Origin: UBA6224 sp963730375
GTDB taxonomy: Bacteria; Patescibacteriota; Saccharimonadia; Saccharimonadales; UBA4665
DNA length: 64,000 nt
Assembly: GCA_963730375.1 (NCBI GenBank)
Contig: CAVSRJ010000004.1
Coordinates: 124,001 to 188,000, forward strand
Direction: 5' to 3'
The notes below the pieces were generated by a model. That model was not told where the DNA came from. It did not search any database and worked only from the letters and a program-made list of their open reading frames with translations. The position numbers were made by a program, and so were the translations under genes. Position 1 is the stretch's first letter; each line of letters opens with the position of its first letter. Positions 47,775 to 56,122 of this stretch are shown one piece after another.

Positions 47775-48488
47775 TTATTCACCAGATAGACCCTCGATTT
47801 TCTCTGGCATGCGCCGTTTATCCCTGTAAGCCCGTGGCAACATCTGGGCTGGTTCCCAGTTGTAGATTAGTTCATCCATATCTGTTCCGGTCTGGTATTT
47901 GCCACTAAAACCGCCGTCACGACCCTCGCCGTAGTTACCCTCGACTTTTCCGGTCTCGTGGAACACAATCTGGGCAATACGTTCACCAACTGGTAGTAAA
48001 ACCGTCTCGTGCTGGTTTAGGTTATATATCTCGAGCGTCAGACGGTTGATATATCCTGGGTCTATCCAGCCCGCGTCAAAGCACACCGCTATTCCATTAC
48101 GACCCCAGCTGCTACGACTTTTTACTTCACAAGCACCTGGCGGCACGATGCCAAAGAATTCGTGTGTATGAGCCAAGATTCGTTCACCAGGGCGAATTGG
48201 AATCACCGGATGGTCGAGAGGTATGCCTTTTTGAGGGGCGACACCGTTCTTTTTGGCCCATTTGCCATGTTTGATGGCCTTGAGAGGTTCGCCAAAGTAG
48301 CGAGCAACATCATCTTCGTCAAACGGGTTGTAGACCGGGTGGTCACCGGTATTTTCAGTGCGGTAATAATTAAAGCCGAGTGTCACGTCCAGACTAGCGT
48401 GACTGACATGCCTCGGATTGTACGGTACGCACTTAATATGACCCCGTGCAATAGCGGTAACTATCTGCGTATTACTAAAGACACCCAT
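47775..48488 (-). CDS. dcd: dCTP deaminase
   Basis: 237 residues. Trimeric dUTPase-fold enzyme: SHASLDVTLG near the N-terminus, VKSRSSWGRNGI (Ser/Arg), AGWIDPGYINRLTLEIYN with the catalytic Glu, and a C-terminal tail closing over the site (GGFSGKYQ). It makes dUTP from dCTP (or dUMP if bifunctional), the precursor for the ThyX part of the next gene. ATG 48488 is preferred to the upstream in-frame 48539. Confidence 0.9.
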   Translation of the reverse strand: MGVFSNTQIVTAIARGHIKCVPYNPRHVSHASLDVTLGFNYYRTENTGDHPVYNPFDEDDVARYFGEPLKAIKHGKWAKKNGVAPQKGIPLDHPVIPIRPGERILAHTHEFFGIVPPGACEVKSRSSWGRNGIAVCFDAGWIDPGYINRLTLEIYNLNQHETVLLPVGERIAQIVFHETGKVEGNYGEGRDGGFSGKYQTGTDMDELIYNWEPAQMLPRAYRDKRRMPEKIEGLSGE

Positions 48489-48584
48489 TGTTCCCTCCAA
48501 ATCTGTATCTATTGTACGATTTGTCAAAACTCTTTCCAAGCACTTGTTACTTTTTTACAATGTTTTTTGGTTATGCTGACTCAA

Positions 48585-48616
48585 TTAAAAACAGCCCCAG
48601 TTAGTGAGGCTGTTTT
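48585..48616 (-). terminator. Terminator of the rplKA transcript
   Basis: 9-bp perfect stem 48588-48596 / 48608-48616; followed on the minus strand by a T-rich run. It lies 15 nt past the rplA stop. Confidence 0.85.
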
Positions 48617-48630
48617 CTAGGCTTGGATGG

Positions 48631-49597
48631 TTAGCTGACAGCGTTGACGTCTACGCGAATGCTTGGACCCATCGTCGTTGTGACGTGGACGGCCTGCATG
48701 TAGCTGCCCTTGACACTGCTGGGCTTGTTGCTTTTTAGGCTCGCAAAGACGGCTTGTGCATTGCTAAGTAGCTTGTCGCCACCGAAACTCACTTTGCCAA
48801 CACCGAGGTGGACGATACCTGTGCTGTCAACCCGGTATTCCACGCGTCCGGCTTTCGCTTCGTTGACCGCCTTCTGGACATCTTGGGTGACCGTACCACT
48901 CTTGGGGTTTGGCATAAGGCCACGTGGACCGAGTAAACGAGCATATTTTCCAAGTTTAGGCATGTTGCCTGGCGTACTGATGAGGATATCAAAGTCGATA
49001 GTACCCTTATCGAGTGCCTTGGTGATTGCCTCGATGCCACTGACAGTTGCGTTATCGACTTTGTCATCAGAAAATACCGCAATCTTGACGTCCTTACCGG
49101 TCCCGGCAGGTAGCACCAAATTGTCACGAATGTTTTGATCGGCCTGACGCGGGTCAACGTTAAGGTTAACGTGCAGCTCCACGGTTGCATCGAATTTCGT
49201 CGGGCTGGTCTTGACTGCCAGTTCCAGGGCTTCTTTGAGGTTCGTAGGACTTGTTCTTGTCCACTTGCTCAGACGCCTTACGGAAATTCTTACCTCGTCG
49301 CTCTAAGCGGCTACGGGTTGGCTTGACCGGTCGCTTTGGCTTACTTTCCTCTTCGGCGGACGCTTCATCACGATGTTTCTGATGTTCGATTTTCTCGACC
49401 TTTGCCTCAGCCTCTTCGAGACCTTTCGCGCTGCGCTTTCCAGCTTTAGCAACTTTTGCTTCACGAGCTGGTTCTGCCGCTGTATCGACATCGGCAGCCT
49501 TAATTGCCTCGGTAATTTCTGCAACTGTGTTCTTTGACGTTACTTCTAGCTTGAGAGCTTTTGCCTCTGCTAGTAATTCTGCTTTGGTCTTTGCCAT
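48631..49597 (-). CDS. rplA: 50S ribosomal protein L1 with SAP-like N-terminal extension (one frameshift)
   Basis: About 321 residues against the usual 230. The C-terminal L1 body is clear (TVELHVNLNVDPRQADQNIR; ARLLGPRGLMPNPKSGTVT). Ahead of it is a ~110-residue extension: an SAP/HeH-like helix pair (KAELLAEAKALKLEVTSKNT) and a charged Lys/Glu/Ala linker. The frame changes once near 49240 (continuing frame TNLKEALELAVKTSPTKF). L1 is nearly essential, which makes a sequencing indel the simplest explanation. Confidence 0.92.
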
Positions 49598-49654
49598 AGT
49601 GTTAATACTCCTTTCGTGGTGCTAGCGGCTGTTGCCTCCCACGCTAATTATTGA

Positions 49655-50326
49655 TTAGTCCTGTGTAAGTTCTTCGGGTGTATCCGGAATTGCCTCTATC
49701 CCTGCGTGGTGCAGTACTGCAGCCTGTATTTCTGGGGATAGCGTGGATCTTCGTTCTGGATCGTCCATCAATTGTAGGTAAATGAGCTGCTGCTCAACTG
49801 GTAATTGGCTGAATCCTCCATCAGGGAAGATTGTGAACTGGGAATGCTCTGAACCCGCTGGGGGTTTATGAAAGAACTGTAACTCACCGGCCATTGTTAC
49901 TGCCTCGACTTCGACGCCCATGCTGCGGGCTGTGCCAGCTATCATCTTCTTGACTGATTCGATGTCGTCTGCATTCATATCGTTCGCTTTGGTCTCGGCA
50001 ATTTTTTGCAACTGAGCTTGGGTCAGCTTCTTGCTGACTTTCTCGCTGTTGGGTCGGCCTGAACCCTTTTGGATGCCCAGTTCTGCACGAATTAGATCAT
50101 CAGCTGGGGCGCCAACAACACGGAAGTCCATGGTGCGGTCATCGTAAATAACAATGTGCGCAGTGACCATCTGACCCTGCATTTCCTTCGTGGCGTCGTT
50201 GAATGGATTAATAAAATCCATCATGTTAACACCGTACTGACCGAGGGTGCTACCTACTGGTGGTGCTGCACTTGCCTGGCCGGCACGAATTTTCATTTTT
50301 AGGTTAGCTTTGACAACTTTAGCCAT
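49655..50326 (-). CDS. rplK: 50S ribosomal protein L11 with C-terminal extension
   Basis: 223 residues; normal L11 is about 141. Residues 1-142 are standard (IRAGQASAAPPVGSTLGQYG; GTARSMGVEVE). The extra ~80 residues (HSQFTIFPDGGFSQLPVEQQ, ending PDTPEELTQD) are acidic and partly helical, with no match I know; they would project from the GTPase-centre stalk base. Follows the 90-residue gene and precedes rplA by 57 nt. Confidence 0.95.
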   Translation of the reverse strand: MAKVVKANLKMKIRAGQASAAPPVGSTLGQYGVNMMDFINPFNDATKEMQGQMVTAHIVIYDDRTMDFRVVGAPADDLIRAELGIQKGSGRPNSEKVSKKLTQAQLQKIAETKANDMNADDIESVKKMIAGTARSMGVEVEAVTMAGELQFFHKPPAGSEHSQFTIFPDGGFSQLPVEQQLIYLQLMDDPERRSTLSPEIQAAVLHHAGIEAIPDTPEELTQD

Positions 50327-50426
50327 AGCAATATATATCCTTTCTGCGAATCTTCACCCACCGAGCGAGTGCTCGTTTGAAGCGGGGCTACTAATTCTCC
50401 TACCGTTAAGTAGTGCGTAACAGGGC

Positions 50427-50699
50427 TTATTCTACTCTAATTTGCCCCTGTTGTCTAGCAATTGATCGTATGCACGTACTGCCAATCAGGCCGTTACGAA
50501 CTGTTCGAACACCATTTGTTTCCTTGATATATAGTTCAAAGCGTAAATCACAGTCCGGTTCGTGCGGGCAGGCAATCTCGAGTGTGTCCTGAATATCGGC
50601 AGCGTCCTTTGCAGCTGTAAATGCATCCCGTAATCGTTCGATTTCAGGGCTGAGGGCTTCTATCTCTGGACACCTGTCATGAAAGACAACGTGCCTCAT
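50427..50699 (-). CDS. Small Cys-containing hypothetical protein in the nusG-rplK interval
   Basis: 90 residues, MRHVVFHDRCPEIEALSPEI, with CPHEPDCDLRFELYI (about 44-58) and a further Cys (GSTCIRS). A metal site with C10 is possible. Its start lies 4 nt after the nusG stop, so it is co-transcribed. Function unknown. Confidence 0.55.
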   Translation of the reverse strand: MRHVVFHDRCPEIEALSPEIERLRDAFTAAKDAADIQDTLEIACPHEPDCDLRFELYIKETNGVRTVRNGLIGSTCIRSIARQQGQIRVE

Positions 50700-50703
50700 C
50701 TGG

Positions 50704-51252
50704 TTAGACTTTCTTTACCTGCAGCGTATCGAGCTCGACTGGCGTGTCTCGGCCGAACATGTTGACGAGGACCTTCAGCTTACCTTTAGCTGCATCAATC
50801 TCGTTGATAGAGCCATCGAATCCCTTGAACGGACCATCGATAATGTTAACAACTTCGCCGACGCTGAAGTCAATCTTGTACTTGGGCTGTTCGATGCCCA
50901 TACGCTTCTGAATCTTTTCAATTTCGTCTTTGCTGACTGGTGTTGGGTCTGAACCGCTACCGACGAAGCCAGTGACACTTGGCGTGTTACGTACGATGTA
51001 CCAGGCTTCTTCGTCCATACGCATTTGTACGAGCACATAGCCCTGGAAAATGCGCTTTTCGACGACCTTACGTTTGCCGTTCTTGATCTCGATCATCTTT
51101 TCCTTGGGCACGAGAACCTTCAGGATCTTGTTCTTCATGTCGAGTGATTCGGCACGTTGTCGAATACTCTCGGCGACCTTTTCCTCGTAGCCGCTGTACG
51201 TGTGTATTGCGTACCACTGTTCATGCTTGTCATATCGCTTGCTTGTTGCCAT
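50704..51252 (-). CDS. nusG: Transcription termination/antitermination protein NusG
   Basis: 182 residues. NGN domain (WYAIHTYSGYEEKVAESIRQ; EKRIFQGYVLVQM; VTGFVG) and C-terminal KOW domain (FSVGEVVNIIDGPFKGFDGS). Binds RNA polymerase and couples to Rho or ribosomal S10. Operon secE-nusG-orf-rplK-rplA. Confidence 0.97.
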   Translation of the reverse strand: MATSKRYDKHEQWYAIHTYSGYEEKVAESIRQRAESLDMKNKILKVLVPKEKMIEIKNGKRKVVEKRIFQGYVLVQMRMDEEAWYIVRNTPSVTGFVGSGSDPTPVSKDEIEKIQKRMGIEQPKYKIDFSVGEVVNIIDGPFKGFDGSINEIDAAKGKLKVLVNMFGRDTPVELDTLQVKKV

Positions 51253-51278
51253 TGCTGCTGTTGTCCTTTAATTATCGA

Positions 51279-51701
51279 TTAAATATTAAGAATGAGCTTC
51301 TTGAATAACTTGTCTAGGCCGAAGTCGACGATGGCGATGATGACGCCAAAGAAGATTGAGAAGACCAGGACCGCCCAGGTCAGTCGAAGACTGAGCTTCC
51401 AGCCTGGCCAGGTGACTTTTTTGAGTTCCTGGAAACTGTTTTTGAAATAAGAAAAGAAGAAAATGCGGCTAATCAGGCGGCCGACAAATCGAAACGGAAC
51501 CCAGAACTTTGATTGCCACAGTGACCAGCTGCCGATCCAACGAAATGGACGCGCCAGGAGACTTTTTGCTTTTGCAAAGCGCTGTTTCTTTGGCTGTTCG
51601 GCGATGCGACGCTGTTTGTCTCGTTTTTCACGAACTGTCTCTGCTGGTTTTACCCGACGCTTGACGCGTGGACTTGCTGCTGGTTTTTTGTCCTCTGCCA
51701 C
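51279..51701 (-). CDS. secE: Preprotein translocase subunit SecE
   Basis: 140 residues. Long basic cytoplasmic N-terminus (about 90 residues), then the amphipathic helix FQELKKVTWPGWKLSL and one membrane helix (RLTWAVLVFSIFFGVIIAIV). The C-terminal part is the canonical single-span SecE. Leader holds an attenuator-like hairpin (51733-51751). Confidence 0.94.
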   Translation of the reverse strand: MAEDKKPAASPRVKRRVKPAETVREKRDKQRRIAEQPKKQRFAKAKSLLARPFRWIGSWSLWQSKFWVPFRFVGRLISRIFFFSYFKNSFQELKKVTWPGWKLSLRLTWAVLVFSIFFGVIIAIVDFGLDKLFKKLILNI

Positions 51702-51727
51702 CTGTGTTGCCTCTTTCTCAGAAACTT

Positions 51728-51751
51728 AAAAAGCCTATCGTTCTGATAGGC
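51728..51751 (-). terminator. Attenuator-like terminator in the secE leader
   Basis: Perfect 7-bp stem 51733-51739 / 51745-51751, loop of 5, then TTTTT on the minus strand. It lies between the predicted transcription start (about 51756) and the secE ATG (51701), so only polymerases that pass it express secE-nusG-rplKA. Confidence 0.7.
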
Positions 51752-51762
51752 CGTACCTGTCA

Positions 51763-51791
51763 ATACTAGCACCTGTTTCTTCAGGGGTCAA
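51763..51791 (-). promoter_or_regulatory. Promoter of secE-nusG-rplKA
   Basis: Minus strand TTGACC (51786-51791), 17-nt spacer, TAGTAT (51763-51768). Divergent from the GT2 gene. Confidence 0.65.
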
Positions 51792-51815
51792 GCTCCAATC
51801 TACGTTTTGTCAGCC

Positions 51816-51827
51816 GCTGACGTCAGC
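51816..51827. promoter_or_regulatory. Perfect palindrome in a divergent promoter region
   Basis: GCTGACGTCAGC, a 12-bp perfect palindrome between secE and the GT2 gene. It overlaps the -35 position of the rightward promoter and lies upstream of the leftward -35, so it could be an operator for both. No known regulator assigned. Confidence 0.35.
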
Positions 51828-51839
51828 AAGCCTACGTGG

Positions 51840-51845
51840 TATCAT
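51840..51845 (+). promoter_or_regulatory. -10 box placed for a leaderless GT2 mRNA
   Basis: TATCAT ends 7 nt before ATG 51853; no Shine-Dalgarno fits. Confidence 0.4.
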
Positions 51846-51852
51846 AGAATAT

Positions 51853-53364
51853 ATGACGACCGTTATTGGCGCCTATGTCGCAGCGCAGCTGCTTGAACTA
51901 CTGTATTGGTCTAGACCACTGTGGCGATACCGTCGCATTTTTGCGATATTTGGTATAGTCCTTGCTACCTTCACGACTCTCGCCGTTGTTGCCTACAACG
52001 GTTTTTCTTTTTTGGCTGCCATGCTGATCTTTATTGCTATGTATCGAGTGCTCAACCTGTGGCGGCTCGTTAATGAGCGCATGCATCCTGACTATCTACG
52101 TCGAGTTAGCTGGCGGGCTTCGCTGTTCATGATGATATATACGGCATCGTTCGTAGCGCTTGCATACATACTCCACGGGTTTCATTTCCAATCAGCCTCA
52201 TTCTGGCTGATGTTCCTAGTATTAGAATTTATCGGTGGCATGCTGCTGTTCATAACTACGGTGAAGCACGTGCGCACTATGCGCCCCACGAATGGATTTA
52301 CGCCGCTCAAGGCGAGCGAATTGCCGAGTCTAACTGTGGCGATTCCGGCTCGAAACGAAACTGAGGATTTGCAACAATGCTTGCAGTCACTTGTGAAAAG
52401 CACCTATCCCAAGCTTGAAATACTAGTCGTTGACGACTGCTCCACTACCAGACGAACGCCGGAAATTATACGTAGTTTTGCACACGATGGTGTTCGATTT
52501 ATCAAAGGCGAAGCGCCTAAAGATGCTTGGCTCCCGAAGAATCAGGCGTATCAGCGATTGCTCGAGGAAGCCAACGGCGAGATTATATTGTATTGTGGTG
52601 CCGATGTCCGGTTTGAGCCACAGACGTTAACTAAAATTGTAAATCTTATGATTGCCAAGCATAAAACCATGATGAGCATTATGCCGCGAAACATTTTGCC
52701 TCGATTTTTACAGTTGGACGCTTCGCTCATTCAACCGATGCGCTATGCGTGGGAAGTTGCCTTGCCGCGCAAACTATTCCGTCGCCCCCCTGTGCTAAGT
52801 ACTTGTTGGGTGGCTAAGCGGCAGGCCCTGGAAAGCGCTGGTGGATTTTCGGCAGTCAGTCGTTCCATTGTGCCCGAAAGCTACTTCGCGCGCCACGTGG
52901 TACGTCACGACGGCTATGGATTTCGATACAGCGATGACTCAATAGGTCTTACCAGTCACAAAAATATTCTCGATCAACGAGATACGGCTACTCGAACAAA
53001 GTATCCGCAGCTGCACCGCAGGATGGAGCTGGTGATGCTGCAAACCCTTGTGGAGCTCGGCGTGCTCGTCATGCCTTTCCTGTTTTTACTGGCGGGAGCC
53101 TTGAACTCCAACCTTACACGTGTACTTGGTTTTAGCATCGCCACCTGCCTCATCCTGTTGTCGTGGTACTTCACGGTATGTTTGATGACATACCGCAAAC
53201 CCGATGTACGCAGTCTGCTGTCATTGCCGTTTGCGGCTTTGCTTGACGTTGCGCTACTCAACTACTCAATGCTCAAATATGAATTCTCAGTCGTGCTATG
53301 GAAGGATCGGAACGTCTGCGTACCGGTCATGCGGATTGATCCGAAACTCCCAGACGTTCGCTAA
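51853..53364 (+). CDS. Membrane-anchored GT2 family glycosyltransferase
   Basis: 503 residues. N-terminal membrane helices (about 1-140), GT-A catalytic domain (SLTVAIPARNETEDLQQCLQ; LEILVVDDCSTT; IILYCGADVRF with the DXD-equivalent) and C-terminal helices (about 395-450). Processive or lipid-linked polymer synthase type. Substrate unknown. Confidence 0.83.
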   Translation: MTTVIGAYVAAQLLELLYWSRPLWRYRRIFAIFGIVLATFTTLAVVAYNGFSFLAAMLIFIAMYRVLNLWRLVNERMHPDYLRRVSWRASLFMMIYTASFVALAYILHGFHFQSASFWLMFLVLEFIGGMLLFITTVKHVRTMRPTNGFTPLKASELPSLTVAIPARNETEDLQQCLQSLVKSTYPKLEILVVDDCSTTRRTPEIIRSFAHDGVRFIKGEAPKDAWLPKNQAYQRLLEEANGEIILYCGADVRFEPQTLTKIVNLMIAKHKTMMSIMPRNILPRFLQLDASLIQPMRYAWEVALPRKLFRRPPVLSTCWVAKRQALESAGGFSAVSRSIVPESYFARHVVRHDGYGFRYSDDSIGLTSHKNILDQRDTATRTKYPQLHRRMELVMLQTLVELGVLVMPFLFLLAGALNSNLTRVLGFSIATCLILLSWYFTVCLMTYRKPDVRSLLSLPFAALLDVALLNYSMLKYEFSVVLWKDRNVCVPVMRIDPKLPDVR

Positions 53365-53366
53365 TA

Positions 53367-54485
53367 CTATGCTGCTGACGGTTCGTCGACAACATTTGGC
53401 ACAATGACGCTGAACGTAGACCCGTGATCTAGCTTGCTCTTGAGTTCTATTTCAGCCTGCAGCAGGCGTATAAGCTTGGTCGTAACGTACAGTCCGAGTC
53501 CTGTGCCGCTGGTAGCGCGAGTACGAAAGTCTTCACTGCGATAAAACTTCTCAAAAATGCGCTTTTGATCATGCTTACTTATGCCGATACCGGTGTCAGT
53601 GACGTCAAATTGCACACCTCGCTTGTGGGCCTTTGCCGAGATAGTCACTGAGCCTTTCTCTGTGTATTTGATAGAATTGGTGATGAAATTCTGGAGTACT
53701 TCGCGAACATAGAGTTTGCTGGTATGGAGCTGCAAATCTGGGGCGCAAGGCATAACAACTAACTTTAGTCCGTGGTCTGCGGCCTGCGGTGTGTAGTTGG
53801 TCTCTAGCTCCCTTAATAGTTCACAGGCTTTAAAATCTTCGGATTCCAGCTTCAAGACGCCGCGCTCGGCCCTCGATAGAGTACTCAGGTCATTAATCAT
53901 ATCAGCCAAGAACAGCACTTGACTGTGCGCTTCATCGAGCGCCTCTTTGATCTTGGTGATATCGCCAGTCTTTTCGGCAATCAGTTGGGCGTTACTGATA
54001 TTACCTTCGGTAATGGCAATGGGTGTACGCAGTTCGTGGCTGACGACGCTAATAAATTCGTTCCGTTCGTCTTCGAGTGACTTTTCGCGTGTAATATCAC
54101 GCATCATCAGGACATATCCGCGCTCTCCTTCTGAGCCGTAGCCCAAGTGTACGGGAGAAATGCTCAAGTACAGACTAATCGTACTATCGTCAGCATATTT
54201 GAGTCGTAAATCACGATTCTCTGTTGGCACTTTGGTGCTTTTGACAAGCGCAGTGATATCAATCGGCAGGTCGTCTTTGCCGACAGGCTTGAGTACTGTG
54301 CTCAGTGGCTTATCCATGACCTCGCTGTTGCTATCAAGGATATTGAGGGCTGCACCGTTATAAACCACAATATTGATGTCACTATCAACAGCAACAACGC
54401 CGTCGGCCATGCTATTAATCAAGCTCGTTAGACGGCCATGCTCCAGTTGTGCGGTATGGGTGTCGGTCTTTGATTGCCCTGCCAT
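53367..54485 (-). CDS. Soluble PAS histidine kinase
   Basis: 372 residues, no membrane helix. PAS about 20-135 (MADGVVAVDSDINIVVYNGA), HisKA with H150 (VVSHELRTPIAIT), HATPase N (FITNSIKYTEKG), G1 (VTDTGIGISKHD) and G2 (GTGLGLYVTT). Second soluble PAS kinase in the window; no receiver gene adjoins it. Confidence 0.9.
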   Translation of the reverse strand: MAGQSKTDTHTAQLEHGRLTSLINSMADGVVAVDSDINIVVYNGAALNILDSNSEVMDKPLSTVLKPVGKDDLPIDITALVKSTKVPTENRDLRLKYADDSTISLYLSISPVHLGYGSEGERGYVLMMRDITREKSLEDERNEFISVVSHELRTPIAITEGNISNAQLIAEKTGDITKIKEALDEAHSQVLFLADMINDLSTLSRAERGVLKLESEDFKACELLRELETNYTPQAADHGLKLVVMPCAPDLQLHTSKLYVREVLQNFITNSIKYTEKGSVTISAKAHKRGVQFDVTDTGIGISKHDQKRIFEKFYRSEDFRTRATSGTGLGLYVTTKLIRLLQAEIELKSKLDHGSTFSVIVPNVVDEPSAA

Positions 54486-54493
54486 GCTAGTGC

Positions 54494-55237
54494 TTAGTAT
54501 GACACAGCTTGAGGGCTGTCGCCAGCCGTCGGTCCGTTCACGATTGGTCGATAGTCACGTAGCTGTTTGCGGTGCTCTTTTGCGAGCGGATCGAGCCTTG
54601 TCAACACTGCCCAGAAATTGGCACTATGATCAAGATATTCGGTATGGGCAAGCTCGTGCAGTAAGACATATTCTATGAGCAACTGCGGTAATTGCATGAC
54701 GTACAGGTTCATGGTGATGTGGCCATTGCTGTCACAGCTTCCCCATCGTCCTTTTAGCTGACGTACACTTATCGAGCTGTATCGCAGATTATTCTGCTGG
54801 GCGAGTTGCTTGAGTCGACCGGGTAGGACTTCCTCCGCTTCGGCCCGCAGAGCGCGGATACAGGCTTTTTGGGCACTCTGCTGGACCACTGAGCTATCGA
54901 CAGTGAGGTCGGCCGGATACTGTATTCGAATCTCTTTAGACTTCAGGATACGTGAACGCACCGTCTCTCCATCGTATGGTTCAAAGTGAAGTCTATAGCC
55001 ACTGCCAACCGACTGGTTGTCGCGTAAAGCCGTTGGCGTTCGCTGTTGGACTTGTTTGGCAAGCCACTGTTGCTTAGTGGCTACATAGCCCAAGCCGGTG
55101 CGGTAGGGCAACCATGTCGGCATCGTTAATTTGATGTTCCCATCATGGTCAACCGACAGTTTAATACGCTTGGTACCACGTCGCTTGTAGACGGTCACAT
55201 GACCGATTTCATCGATCTGGAATCGTTTTACTGCCAT
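54494..55237 (-). CDS. YgjP/DUF45-type zinc metallopeptidase-like protein
   Basis: 247 residues. WGSCDSNGHITMNLYVMQLP followed by LLHELAHTEYLDHSANFW: HExxH zincin motif with third His four residues after. Family members are predicted metal-dependent hydrolases related to SprT/M48. 9 nt downstream of the P-loop kinase gene and 8 nt upstream of the histidine kinase. Confidence 0.85.
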   Translation of the reverse strand: MAVKRFQIDEIGHVTVYKRRGTKRIKLSVDHDGNIKLTMPTWLPYRTGLGYVATKQQWLAKQVQQRTPTALRDNQSVGSGYRLHFEPYDGETVRSRILKSKEIRIQYPADLTVDSSVVQQSAQKACIRALRAEAEEVLPGRLKQLAQQNNLRYSSISVRQLKGRWGSCDSNGHITMNLYVMQLPQLLIEYVLLHELAHTEYLDHSANFWAVLTRLDPLAKEHRKQLRDYRPIVNGPTAGDSPQAVSY

Positions 55238-55246
55238 TGGCGCTGC

Positions 55247-55909
55247 CTATCTGATAACAATATTTCGCCGACTCATGTCGACTCGGCCGTTGTTTGGATT
55301 TGGAATAAGATTGACCATGCCGGGTTTGGCAGATTTGCTAGTATCGTCACCAATGCCAATGAGTCCAATTTCGCGCATGCGGCGCGCCACTGCAGTGTAT
55401 TGCGTATTGAAAGTATGTTTACCGCTGACAACGACATAATCCTCGGCGGTGGTAGGGTTTTGCATATGGGATACGACATTCTGAAATCCAGAGCGGTCAC
55501 GTGCAGCTGCATATTTGTCATCGGCGCGTCGTCGATCACGGTTAGTGGTGCGCGCATAAGAAGTGTCTTGGTCGATTTGGAACCATACCAGCAGCGGCTT
55601 GGCGTGCTCGCGACGTGCGAGTTCGCGTAAGGCATGTCGTTGGCTCGCTCGCATGGCGTTGACGTCGTATAGCACGCTGATGCCAGCGTTCAAAAACTCT
55701 TCGGTCATGTAGTTCATCAGCTGAGTTACGACGGCATTTTCTTGCTTGTCGTATTGAGGGTTTTCAAATAGCTCAGCTCGTATGCGGTCACCTTGCACAT
55801 GCACTGCCTGCACGGCGTCGCTAAACTGCCGCGAAAAATAGGTTTTACCTGCCCCCGGGAACCCATATAACATAATCAATGCCGGTTTTGACGGGATTAC
55901 TTTAGCCAT
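55247..55909 (-). CDS. P-loop kinase-like ATPase (AAA_33 / zeta-toxin-like)
   Basis: 220 residues. Walker A LYGFPGAGKTYFSRQF (about 14-29), HVQGDRIRAELFENP, then LVWFQIDQDTSYARTTNRDR (R-rich lid). Resembles small-molecule kinases; no antitoxin gene is adjacent, so I do not call it a toxin. ATG 55909 chosen over 55969. Confidence 0.75.
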   Translation of the reverse strand: MAKVIPSKPALIMLYGFPGAGKTYFSRQFSDAVQAVHVQGDRIRAELFENPQYDKQENAVVTQLMNYMTEEFLNAGISVLYDVNAMRASQRHALRELARREHAKPLLVWFQIDQDTSYARTTNRDRRRADDKYAAARDRSGFQNVVSHMQNPTTAEDYVVVSGKHTFNTQYTAVARRMREIGLIGIGDDTSKSAKPGMVNLIPNPNNGRVDMSRRNIVIR

Positions 55910-55956
55910 TCCTCTATGTATAGCAGATAACAGGCTGTTTGGAAAGGATTTACACC

Positions 55957-55985
55957 GTGACAATGGCAAAAATTTGCGCTATCAT
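55957..55985 (+). promoter_or_regulatory. tRNA-Trp promoter
   Basis: GTGACA (55957-55962), 17-nt spacer, TATCAT (55980-55985), about 25 nt before the tRNA 5' end. Confidence 0.55.
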
Positions 55986-56010
55986 GCTATCTGTTGCCGA
56001 CCGTTACCAT

Positions 56011-56086
56011 AGGGGAGTAGCTCAGTTGGTAGAGCACCGGTCTCCAAAACCGGGTGTCGCAGGTTCAAGTCCTGTCTCCCCTGCCA
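56011..56086 (+). tRNA. tRNA-Trp (anticodon CCA) with encoded CCA end
   Basis: Acceptor AGGGGAG / CTCCCCT, discriminator G, encoded CCA; D-arm GCTC-AGTTGGTA-GAGC, anticodon arm CCGGT-CTCCAAA-ACCGG, T-arm GCAGG-TTCAAGT-CCTGT. Followed immediately by an 18-bp hairpin (56087-56122). Confidence 0.97.
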
Positions 56087-56122
56087 ATGTAAAGCAGTCA
56101 CCATATGGTGGCTGTTTTACAT
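56087..56122 (+). terminator. Terminator-like hairpin of tRNA-Trp
   Basis: Near-palindrome: 56087-56104 pairs with 56105-56122 over 18 positions with two G-U wobbles; the right arm contains TTTT. Confidence 0.75.

Noticed and set aside
55247..55909. Zeta-type toxin
   Set aside because: P-loop kinase motif alone; no antitoxin gene beside it.
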